From Clonostachys chloroleuca (Eukaryota; Ascomycota; Sordariomycetes; Hypocreales; Bionectriaceae), in the NCBI GenBank assembly GCA_037952775.1, contig JBANAY010000004.1, positions 7,316,001 to 7,380,000 of the forward strand: a stretch of 64,000 nucleotides of DNA, read 5' to 3'. Positions within the stretch are counted from its first letter, which is position 1, and each line of letters starts with the position of its first letter. The notes beneath the pieces were generated by a model. The model was not told where the DNA came from. It saw only the letters and a list, made by a program, of their open reading frames with translations, and did no database searches. Shown one piece after another: positions 54,683 through 64,000 of the stretch. Made by a program: the position numbers and the translations under genes.

Positions 54683-56409
54683 ATGAGCAGTGCAATATTC
54701 TTCATCATGCTTTCCGCTCCGAACTTGATCGTTACTTCAGTAGCCTGTGTATCACTTGCGCTTGCGTTCGTGCTTACTCGCTTCTGTCTCGCCACACTGC
54801 GGCCCAAAGACTATCCACCAGGGCCGCCGACAGTCTTGGGGCTTGGAAATTTAAGTCAGATTCCGCTCAAACAACCCTTCCTCCAATTCGGCAAGTGGTC
54901 TAAAACCTATGGTGACATCCTTGGCCTTAAGGTCGGGCCGTCAAACCTCGTCATTCTTCATAACCCTCGAACTGTTCATCAACTTTTCAGTAAGCGCGCG
55001 GCACATTACTCTGGCAGGCCCTACAGCTACATCCCTAACGAGCATGTTTTCTGTCAACATGCAGATAAGCACGTCCTTTACCTCCAAAATACACCGTACC
55101 TTCGAAAATGGCGTGCTGCCGTTGCTTATCTGATAGGTACAAGTGGCTTGAAGCAGGTCGTTCCCATGCAGGAGGCCACAGCTGCAACCCTCGCCAAGCA
55201 ACTGCTCAATACTACTCCCCCTGAGACTCTTGACCATCTCAAGCAGTGGGCATTAGCCACGCCTCTTCTTGCTATTACTGGCCAGCGCCTTGAAGAGCGA
55301 GGAAAGGACTTTTCCAACCGATTCTTCAAAGCGCAGAAGCTGTGGCTCGAGCTGCTTGAGCCTGGAAATGCGCCCCCTGTTGATATGGTGCCTATGCTCC
55401 GATTGATCCCTGAGAGATTTGCCCCATGGAAGACAGATGCGAGATATGTGAGGGACTATATGTTTGAGGAGTATGCGAGCTATCTGGAGTCCGCCCAGAA
55501 GCTCAGCGGCAAGGCTGGCACGGCTAAGTCTGGTCAGAATAAGCCTACAAGATTCAGATGCTTAATGACCAAAGTCTTGGAAGATGGACTAGAAGAGGAA
55601 AATGAGAAATCTGGTAAACTAAGGTTCTCTTCTGATCAGCTTGCCTATCTCGGTGGCGGATTACTTGACGCGGCAGTGGACACCACTTGGGCATCCATGA
55701 TGAGTCTTGTCCTATACTTGGCAGCGTACCCTGGTGTACAGCAGAAGGCTTATGAGGAGGTTACGCGGATCAGTCCCGATCAAAGCCCTGGAGGGGACAG
55801 GCTTGGTGACCTGCCCTACATTGGCGCCTGTCTTGCTGAGGTATGATTTTCAGCGATGCCCACATGAAACCCATCCTGGCGTGTACGCTGACAACTATTG
55901 TGTCCTAGATTTTCCGTCTACGCCCTCCTACCCCCGAGGGACTACCACGCATTCTCGATAGAGACGATATCGTAGACGGATACAGGATCCCCAAAGGCAC
56001 TACCGTTCTTGCCAACGTGTGGAGCATGCAGCGTAATCCTGATGACTATGATCAACCTGACGAATTCATTCCAGAGAGATACCTCAACCATCCCCTCGGT
56101 CTCAAGAAAGGTGCCGATGATACCCATAAACGTGCGTCCTACACCTTTGGTGCTGGTAGAAGACTGTGCCCCGGGGAGGCATTTGCGCAAAACGCCATCA
56201 TCACGGCCATTTCTAAGCTATTGTGGTCGTTTAAGATCGAACCTGCCGGGCCTCTTGACCTTAATACCGAGACAGGTTTCCACACTGGACTTGTGATGGC
56301 ACCAGAGCCGTTCAAGGTGAATTTTGTCCTGAGGGATCTTAAACGCAGGGAGGATATTCTTCGAGACTACGATGCCTGTCAGACAGTGCTTGCTGGATTT
56401 GGCTTGTAG
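54683..56409 (+). CDS. Cytochrome P450 monooxygenase
   Basis: This is a membrane-anchored haem-thiolate monooxygenase. The exons are 54683-55840 and 55909-56409, exactly 553 codons (552 aa). A hydrophobic N-terminal anchor is followed by the proline hinge Y-P-P-G-P-P. The I-helix D-A-A-V-D-T-T and the ExxR motif (Glu386-x-x-Arg389, split by the intron) are present, with the haem-binding loop FGAGRRLCPG (Cys473). It resembles fungal P450s of the O-methylsterigmatocystin-oxidoreductase-like type; the substrate is unknown. It is convergent with an SDR gene 148 bp away. The second in-frame Met (54707) is an alternative start. Confidence 0.93.
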
Positions 56410-56557
56410 GCTAAGATTGGGACCTTTCTGTCAGGCTTCTACTTTCTTCTACATCTTTATCACGAACAACTGGATTTGAACAAATACTAGTCAATCGATC
56501 AACTGCTTTCTTGTCCACTGACAGCCCTGAATGATTGCTTGCTGCTAACGAGATCTC

Positions 56558-57687
56558 CTAAACGTTGTGATTATCACCAGTAGGAATCCTCTTGAAAACA
56601 TCCCGGGTGTGTTCCCACACACGGTCGAAAAGTCCTTCCTCATGAAGTCTGTTCAAAACCTTGGAATCATCTACGCGCTCGCTTCTTTGGTTGAGCAAGT
56701 AGACTTGTCCGCCTCTGAAGGTGTCACTAACGGCCGCCCAAAGATGACGCTTACCAGTCTCTTCTGTCGACGTGACCCATGGTCTAAAAACATAAGATAC
56801 CGTGGACACCAACAACCTGATAACAATGTTCAATTCACGATCCCCGTTTGTATTTACCATGCCAGGGGAGGTATGGAAGAATGCCACATTAGCATTCTCG
56901 GGTGCCGCGGCGAGACGCTGGAATGAGAGTGTAGTCATGGTCACTGCATGATCAGTGGAAGCTTTCAAGGTATAGTTGAGCTCTAGAGACAAGTCAGATT
57001 CATCGATAGGCGTCTCTTTGCCTCCCCCAAGCACTGATATGACCTGGCCACCCGCCGGTAACACCTCCCTGGTAGATTGAGAACTGCTTAAGCTTGAGGC
57101 GTGCCTCAGCAGGGGCAATAGGTTTTCGGTGAAACGCAATCGTGAGTAAAAGTCAAGAGCCATCTTACGATCGAGACCCTCAGTTGTTTCTGGGGGAAAT
57201 GTGAGATGAATATTCTTGCAAGGGAGGGGAAATGTCGTTCACCTTCCCGCCCTCTGAGATGAAATATGCCAGCGCTGAGGAATAAAACATCGATCTTTTC
57301 CTCCTGTGCCTTGATCTTATCGCATAGGCTGTCCACATTACCTAGCTGCGAGGCGTCGGATTGAATGAAACACACATCGCAGGATGGATTCAACGAGGCG
57401 AATTCTGTTTTGATACGATCGGCTTGATCTTGGCTTCTGCCTATTAGGTAGATCCGCCGACCGGTAGAATATCGAACAAGTTCCCGAGCAGTGCTTTCAC
57501 CAATGCCACTGGTGCCACCGACTATTGGAATCAAGGCGGCGCGACGTTAATGACTTTTGCTATGAATATCGGCAACGCCATATGAAACACGCGTTTGTAA
57601 GTCAGACTTACCGAAGACGGCGACAAGCTGGTGCTTGGAGCGTGAGGCTTGCGCCAAATCATTGCGAATCTGTTCGATGGCGACCAT
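56558..57687 (-). CDS. Short-chain dehydrogenase/reductase-like protein
   Basis: Three exons, 57687-57612, 57521-57243 and 57189-56558, give 329 codons (328 aa). The Rossmann motif G-G-T-S-G-I-G-E is completed across the first junction. L-S-A-G-I-F stands in place of N-N-A-G, and H-T-S-P-G-M-V-N-T is the conserved PG region. The usual active-site Tyr-x3-Lys is not evident (N-Y-T-L-K-A-S-T-D-H-A is the nearest segment). This is seen in a fungal subgroup found near biosynthetic P450s, so the catalytic mechanism may differ. Its position beside the P450 suggests a shared pathway. Confidence 0.85.
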
Positions 57688-58533
57688 AGTATCTTCTTCT
57701 GAGGCTAGAAATCTTCAACATATGATATAAGACTATCCTTGTATCGAAGATGTGCTCTAAGAATCATGGTAAGTGTTGTTGCTAGTTCTAAGGAAAGAGG
57801 GAGGGCATATAAGGGATGAAGTGTGGCCTGTCAGTTCGGCACTAGAGTCCGACAAGGGGATAAGCAAGCTGCAGGTTTCCATGCCAGAAGAGGAAACCAT
57901 GCCCCAGCGACATCTGTATTTGAATTCCACCACCGCTTAGTTCCCGAGTGCAATGATTTCGATTATGGGGGCAGGAATGGAGTGACTGCTGGGGCGTGTT
58001 GTGGCGGGGCAGAGTTTCTAGAGAGGTTCGCACCGCCGGCCACATAGTAGAAAGAGAGAATGCCTATGTGGCTACCGCACTAAATTTATCACTAATTCAG
58101 CTGCAAATGAGGATCTTCAGCCGGCCGTTCTACATGTGATTATTTTTCCCTCATCTAACGTCATCCTTCTTGTGTCCTCTAGCTTGACAGATCACATCAC
58201 GGTGGCTCGGTAATGTAGCTGTTGCTGTTCCTCCCTGGCCGCGCTAGTTGCTTACGCCCCTGTCAGGTAAACAACCTGTCCCTTATAGGGGCTCTGGGAG
58301 GGTCAAGTAGGGTTACACCATCGTATCCTGCTGCCACGCTTGCTTACGCCCTGGTTAACATTGGAGGCCCTCATTAGCATCCGAGCAATCAAGGTTAGGA
58401 GAGCTCAGGCAAGCATTCATAAAGTAGTGAATGTGTCGTTCGGCATTCGTTTTCGTCTATTTTACTCCCTCTGACTGCTAACTCTGTTTTCCTCTCCACT
58501 GGCCTCTAACATCCAACGGACAGGTCATTTGCC
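57688..58533. promoter_or_regulatory. Divergent promoter with repeated TTGCTTACGCCC motif
   Basis: This intergenic region lies between the SDR (minus) and the atypical SDR (plus). TTGCTTACGCCC occurs at 58248-58259 and again at about 58340-58351. The 12-bp identity and the position suggest a regulator-binding site, but the factor is unknown. Confidence 0.4.
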
Positions 58534-59332
58534 ATGCATCTTATCCTTACAGGCGCTACCGGCCTGGTGGGCTCCAGTGTCCTGGATGCCATGCTCAAGT
58601 CAAGCAAAGTCACCAAAATATCCATCTTGAGTCGAAGACCTGTGCCTATGGCAGGGGAAGACTCAAGAGTCAACACCATTATTCATACCGACTTCAATAC
58701 ATACGCACCAGAAGTTCTTAACAAGCTGCAGGGCGCCAATGGGGTGATCTGGGCTTTAGGTATTAGCCAGCTCAAGGTCACAAAAGAGTCTGTTGATCAT
58801 ACTTATCGACAACATCACCTAGACTAATCATTCATGCAGAGATTACATCACGATTACTAAAGATTTCCCCCTCGCCGCGGCAAAAGCCTTTTCTACCCTT
58901 TCTCCAGAGCAAGAGCCTTTCCGTTTCATCTACGTCTCTGGCGGTGGTGCAACCATAGAGCCGAATTCTTTTACTCCGTTCTACGGTCGCGTCAAAGGCG
59001 AAACTGAGGTCGCGTTATCTAAGCTTCGCACGTCACGTTTCCACATCGAATCTGTTCGCCCTGCTGGGGTAGACGCCTCAAACCATGCTGCGATCAAGCC
59101 GTACATTCCGGATCCCGGATTGGTCTACAACGCGATGGGTATTGTCCTAGGGCCCCTCATGCGTACAGTGTTACGGCCGCTTCATAGTCCTACGGAGCAG
59201 CTGGGGCAGTTTTTAGTTGGAATGGCGATGGGAAAGTATGATAAGCAGTTGGAGGTGGGAGGGAACGGCATTACAAATCTGGGCGGTTCAAGGATTCTAG
59301 ATAACTGGGCATTCAGGAGGCTATATGGCTAA
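58534..59332 (+). CDS. Atypical SDR, HTATIP2-like NAD(P)-binding protein
   Basis: The exons are 58534-58787 and 58840-59332, 249 codons (248 aa). The N-terminal Rossmann motif L-T-G-A-T-G-L-V-G is followed by I-L-S-R-R-P. The second exon carries F-I-Y-V-S-G-G-G-A and Y-G-R-V-K-G-E-T-E (a Tyr-x3-Lys equivalent), then S-V-R-P-A-G-V. These features match small HTATIP2/CC3-type or NmrA-like proteins that bind NADPH. The 52-bp intron has a weak donor (GTCTGT) but must be removed to keep the frame. Whether it is an enzyme or a redox sensor is not decidable. Confidence 0.82.
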
Positions 59333-60197
59333 CTGTCGGTGTCTTTACTGAACAGCTTATGATATCTTAACCACGATCAACGGACTTTACAGAATTACCT
59401 GCTGCCTTAGCTTGAGAGCACTGGGCTCTAAAATTAAACATTAAAAAAAAGGTAGAAAAAATAAAACTGTAAATAAATAGCAATAAATAAGAATTATTGG
59501 AAGAACTTATTTTCTTTAAATCACTGTCCGGGCCTATTGACTGCGCTTGAGAACTCCAAGTAGGCTGATTCATGTGAGATATGGTGTTGTTATTTGGTCC
59601 ATCTATCTTAGTAATCGCTCTCAATTCCACGATGCCTCAATCAAATACTCTTATTTACCCCAACTCCGATGAAAGAACCGGTCGGCGCGTGGCATTGGGC
59701 TAGGATGCCACCTGGCTGATTGCGGAGGCGAGGCGAAGAATGACTGCGATGACAAGCCAACATGGATTGCTGGTCGGGGGATGTGGAGATGCCTGTTCAT
59801 GATCATTATGTCCGATGCTACGCTTGTCCCATTTTCACCTAGAGCTCGGACCTTGTGGTAGTGAAAAAGACGCAACGTATGCTGGGCACGCTATAGTGAG
59901 AATATGTCCGGTCTGTGGAGGCTCCTCATGTCCGGGCGTGTTTGATGAGGTTTTTCACACGTTCTGGAACGACTTCATGCGGCATGACGAGTGAATCCAC
60001 CTCATCCCCATGGGGCATTAGCTCCAGGTTTGATGCAACCGAGGATATTGGCCTGAATCGTTCCTAGCAAACATAAATATCTGTTATCAGGTCACACCTT
60101 GGCATGACCTCCTCCATCTCATCTTCAAACATCAGAGGAACATCGAGTCCTCAGTACGTGGTTCGCACTTCAAACCACCGCTTCGAAAGCTCTCATC
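59333..60197. other. Intergenic, transporter promoter
   Basis: This 865-bp region includes an A/T-rich patch at 59430-59480. No gene or clear regulatory element is seen. Confidence 0.5.
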
Positions 60198-61880
60198 ATG
60201 GCGGACCCCAAAGAGAGCTCCTGCACCGTTGCGGACGGCAAAGACAAACTCTCCGCATCAGACAAAGCTGTACACCTGGAGGACCAAACAGCCGAAGTCA
60301 GCTATGACTCCAACGGATTCGGTGGCATTATTCGATCGCCATACGTGTTTGGTGCCGCTCTCTTGGCATCTTTCGGAGGCTTCTCCTTCGGCTACGACCA
60401 GGGCGTGATATCGCTTATTCTCACCATGCCGCAATTCCAGGAGTCCTTCCCGGAGGTGGCCCCGGGCCACCCTAGCTATGGCTTCAACACCGGCTTCATG
60501 ACTGGTATGCTGGAGCTTGGTGCCTTTCTCGGCTGCTTGACGTTCCCTCTTCTTGCCGACACCTACTCGAGAAAGTACGGTCTGGCCGTAGCCACAGCAT
60601 TCTTCTGCGTCGGTGCCATCATACAGACTGCCTCGCAAAACTATGGCGCTTTGGTTGCTGGTCGTACAATTGGTGGTGTCGGCGTGGGTACTCTCGCAAT
60701 GGGAGCCCCTTTGTACATCACTGAGATTGCACCTCCGAACTTGAGAGGATCGCTTCTTGTCCTAGAGGCCATCTCCATTGTTATCGGGGCCATTATCGCC
60801 TACTGGATTACGTATGGTACTCGCAGTATGGCAGGCGACTGGGCTTTCCGCTTGCCTTTTCTCCTACAGATGGCTCCGGCGCTGGCGGTTGGCATTGGCA
60901 TCCAGTTCTTCCCATTCTCTCCACGATGGCTTGCCATGCGCCACCGCGATGATGATAGTCTGAAATCGCTTGAGAAACTCCGCAATCTTCCTGGCACGGA
61001 TAGCCGCGTCCAGCAGGAGTGGCAGGCTATTCGAAGTGAGGTTGCGTTCCAGGAGCAAGCCATTGCACGGCAGCACGGAACCGACTCGAATGCCTTCATC
61101 CTTGACCTCAAGCAGTGGGGAGACCTCTTCAAGAGAAAGACTTTGCGCCGTACCGCTGTTGGTCTGGCTATCCCGTTCTTTCAGCAATTTTCTGGTAAGT
61201 GTAATTGCCTGCTTACATCTCTATAGCGGTACTAATCAAAGTACAGGTATCAACGCTTTCGTGTACTACGCCCCCATCTTTTTCTCCGCTCTTGGCCAAG
61301 ACTATGAAATGTCCCTCATTCTTAGCGGCATGATCAATATTTGCCAGTTTGTGGCTGGGATCCCGACGTTCCTGTTCCTCGACAAGGTCGGACGCCGCAA
61401 GATGTCAATCTTCGGTGGCATCGCAATGGGAATCCCACACATGATCATGGCCGGAGTCGTAAGCAAGTACAACAACAAATGGGCCGAGAACCCCGGTATG
61501 GGATGGTTCGGCGTGGCTCTCATCTGTAAGTTTGCGCTTTCTTACACTTACAATTGATCATCGCTAATTGTCCAGACATCTACGTCCTCGCTTATGCCGC
61601 CTCCTATGGACCCCTGGGATGGACCTTACCCGCTGAAGTTTTCCCAAGCTCCAAGCGTGCAAAGGGTGTCGGTGCCTCGGTGGCCATGGGCTGGCTTGCC
61701 AACTTCATCATTGGCGTGATTGTGCCTGAGATGCAGCTCAAGCTTGGTTGGGGAACATACCTATTCTTTGGCTTCTTCTGTTTTGCTGCCGCGGTGTTCT
61801 CTTTCTTCTTCGTCCCCGAGACATCAGGGAAGAGCCTGGAGCAGATCGCGGCTGTATTTGGTGATGAGGTAGAGTATTAA
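60198..61880 (+). CDS. MFS sugar porter family (hexose/quinate-type) transporter
   Basis: This is a proton-coupled plasma-membrane importer. Three exons, 60198-61194, 61247-61525 and 61576-61880, give 527 codons (526 aa). The protein has 12 helices with the sugar-porter markers: FGYDQGVIS after helix 1, the D-x5-R loop (A-D-T-Y-S-R-K-Y-G), G-R-x-I-G-G-V-G-V-G, D-K-V-G-R-R-K, and the C-terminal V-P-E-T-S-G-K-S-L-E-Q. The P-E-S-P-R motif is altered to P-F-S-P-R. The ITYGTRSMAGDWAFRLPF segment recalls quinate and related fungal permeases, but substrate prediction is weak. It is convergent with the lactonase gene, so joint use in sugar-acid or aromatic catabolism is possible. Confidence 0.92.
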
Positions 61881-62418
61881 ATGTCTAGCGGCAGATCGAT
61901 ACTCTTCGTCAATCCATCATCCTTATGCGACTTTATCAAGTGGAGTAGTCCAGAGATTCCTGCATAGCATGTATTTTCTCAAAGCATGAAGAAAGGAGTG
62001 TTGAGTCTTCGCCAACGAGGACAGCACAGGAGATAGGAAAGCTTCATGTATTCTAACTAGCTAAATTCCGATTAATCTACAATTGGGACTGAAATGCACA
62101 CATTTCTATTAACTTAAAGTGAAATGTATTTTCGATTTTTCATCATCCCGTGATCACGTGAACTTCACGCTCCGACAACAAATTGTCAGAGTAGGCGCAT
62201 AAGAGAAGAAAACAAAATGTACCTAAGATAGCATCGCTTCAAAAATCAAGGCTCGGAGGATTTCATGTTATAGCGCGAGCATTAATATACTCCAAGTCAC
62301 AAGCGACTAAGGGCTTTATTGTAGAGAAAAATTGGAGAAATAATCAACGATCTTGTCCAAGCTACATATGACAACAATAGCTCCTAGTGACAGGCGTGTC
62401 TACTTCTTCTACCAGGCT
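61881..62418. other. Convergent intergenic region
   Basis: This region lies between the stop codons of the transporter and the lactonase. It includes the palindrome GATCACGTGA near 62151-62160; as it lies downstream of both genes, a regulatory role is doubtful. Confidence 0.5.
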
Positions 62419-63741
62419 TCATAGCCAGACAGCATGCTTGATACCTCTTTCTAACCCTTCATCCAAGCCAGCCACCAGATTCCAAATGTCTCCCCTTTCT
62501 CCATTTATACCATACACTTCGATGCCACCACCTTCTTGCCCGAGCACCACGACATACTTGCCGTCGTCGCTAACCCTCATACCACGAATAGTATCGACCT
62601 TGGTTCTGACATGTTTCATTTTTTCCAATTTCCTGCCATCAGCTGAGAGCAGCAAGATGGCGATGGAATCCCCGCCAGGGACCTCGGGGACAGTCTTGAG
62701 GTCAGGCTGACGTTCCCTTATGTGTCTCTCCCACCTGTTGCTTGCGTACAAGATGTTCGGAATCTTGGGATGCGCACACAATTCCGAAGAGTCCATCATG
62801 AAATGATGGTCAAGATGAACATTGGGAGGGATGATGTTATGTACAAAACCGTCAATTGGCTGAGTGTTCTCTTCGGGGGACGTGGATAGATCGAAGGCTA
62901 CGACCGTATGCGACAACTCTCCGATCACGTACATGATTTTCTCTGTGTTGTTGATCCGTCAGTCTTTGGGGTACCAAAGTCGAATAATCGGATGCACATA
63001 CCTTCAAGGCCGAAGACGGCATGTCGAGCACCGGTTCCTGGAGGGCACTGAAGCCAGCCACAGAGGTCAAGTTTCACCTGATCCCGCTTGAGAATCCACA
63101 CACGATCTGCACCTAGATCAGGGGCATAGAGGAAGCCTCTCTTATCCTCGAGTACTTGGTGCACGTGGCATTGTCGCTGTCGTCCCTCGTTTGGACCGTG
63201 GCCAAGCACCTTGTAGGGGAAATCCAAAAAGACTTCTGTTCGCGGAGTATCTGCAAGTAACAGACCTGTCGGTTCAATAATCGAAATGGGATACAGGGCA
63301 ACAGAACCTCCCAGGTACTATGTCATGTAAGCGCGAGACGATCAACTGCTCGTTCTGTTATGTACTTACAGTCCCCAAGGCCAGTGCAGATTTGTCCTGC
63401 AAGGTGATGACTGTTATCGGAAAGATTAATCCGGTGAGACTTTGGCAAACACAGGAGATTCTCTTACAGTGCGCAGGTGCCCCTAGAGTCGTCTGCAGAC
63501 TCGTTATTTTAGATGTCTTTTGCTGGTGGTCAATCTCGAATGTATACAAACTACCGGATTCGATGCCTTCCGATAGCCCGATCAGCCGGTTAATGGGTCC
63601 GAGCGAAGACGAAGGCTCAACCCATGACGCATTGAACGGGCTTGGGTAATCTGCGGTCACGGCTAGCTTCTTCTTATTTGCGTCAAAGGAGACCGAGGTG
63701 AAGTTAGCCCGGTCTCCAGAAAGTAGGATTATGTAGCTCAT
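62419..63741 (-). CDS. Seven-bladed beta-propeller lactonase (6-phosphogluconolactonase/carboxymuconate-cyclase-like)
   Basis: Four exons, 63741-63468, 63410-63370, 63317-63002 and 62942-62419, give exactly 385 codons (384 aa). The 41-nt second exon is easily missed; it completes G-A-P-A-H-F-I-T-L-Q-D-K-S and joins to L-G-T-Y-L-G-G-S-V-A-L-Y-P-I, the family's first-blade hallmark. Q-C-H-V-H-Q, L-G-A-D-R-V-W-I and G-A-R-H-A-V-F are the conserved active-site blades, and L-Y-A-S-N-R-W appears later. Family members hydrolyse 6-phosphogluconolactone or cyclise carboxy-cis,cis-muconate. The neighbouring quinate-type transporter makes an aromatic or sugar-lactone substrate plausible. Confidence 0.9.
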
Positions 63742-64000
63742 CGCAAGGGAATCAAAGATAGGTCTCGCTGCGTTTGAATGTCGTATTTGAATTTGTTATT
63801 TAGTAATGAGATGTGGAGGCAATTCCCCTAATCTTGTCAAAGCAGCCAGGACCACCTCCGGCCACTGTATACATACTAAGACTAGTAGAAACGGAAATCC
63901 AGTCTCATTCTAGAGGAGTTAGTTCTTGTTTACCACCAAATCAGTCTCCTCTATGCCCGACGCAGCGCAAATTCAATTCCGTCCATTCCTGTAGCTCCGA
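63742..64000. other. Promoter region of lactonase (window end)
   Basis: These 259 bp upstream of the lactonase start run to the window edge. Nothing else is recognisable. Confidence 0.5.

Noticed and set aside
54208..54807. Two minus-strand frames upstream of and overlapping the P450
   Set aside because: The only plausible intron leaves the second part out of frame, and overlap with the P450 start is unlikely.
62151..62160. GATCACGTGA palindrome as regulatory site
   Set aside because: It lies downstream of two convergent genes; chance occurrence is as likely.

Overview
The window is nuclear DNA of a filamentous ascomycete. Genes are split by short introns (about 50-90 bp, GTRNGT...YAG). Fungus-specific families are present: Zn2Cys6 regulator, TOK-type K+ channel, HET domain. 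Several sequences carry C-to-T/G-to-A damage of the kind left by repeat-induced point mutation (RIP). The gene content fits a Sordariomycete, probably Hypocreales/Nectriaceae, but the exact taxon is inference. I see no tRNA, rRNA, CRISPR array or viral gene.

Layout. (1) 0.7-16 kb is nutrient acquisition: a PHO84-type phosphate transporter; a HOL1-like MFS transporter divergent from an acetamidase-type amidase across a GATA-rich promoter; a Zn2Cys6 regulator; an extended SDR (reductase); and a probably peroxisomal copper amine oxidase. (2) 17-26 kb holds a very large ankyrin protein with a nucleotidyltransferase-like N-terminal region, and a TOK-type potassium channel. (3) 25.7-37 kb holds a RIP-degraded MFS pseudogene, an FAD-linked oxidase, a secreted flavin amine oxidase convergent with an ACT-family permease, and biotin synthase. 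(4) 37-53 kb is an accessory, rearranged stretch. It contains a Pro-rich unknown, a kinase-like gene, a HET pseudogene with three transition-type stops, an ANT(3'')-like adenylyltransferase of possible bacterial origin, a membrane protein, a protein with a trypsin-like GxSG segment, a degenerate Aurora-like pseudokinase and two small genes. Three partial copies of one repeat, a short element with a 17-bp target-site duplication and chimeric gene fragments lie among them. (5) 54.6-63.8 kb holds a P450, two SDR-type enzymes, an MFS sugar/quinate-type transporter and a beta-propeller lactonase, a possible small metabolic cluster.

Caution: five otherwise intact genes each lack exactly one base needed to stay in frame, and the K+ channel has one apparent extra base near its N-terminus. 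This looks more like residual indel errors in the assembly than six independent pseudogenes, and it affects how the gene models should be read.
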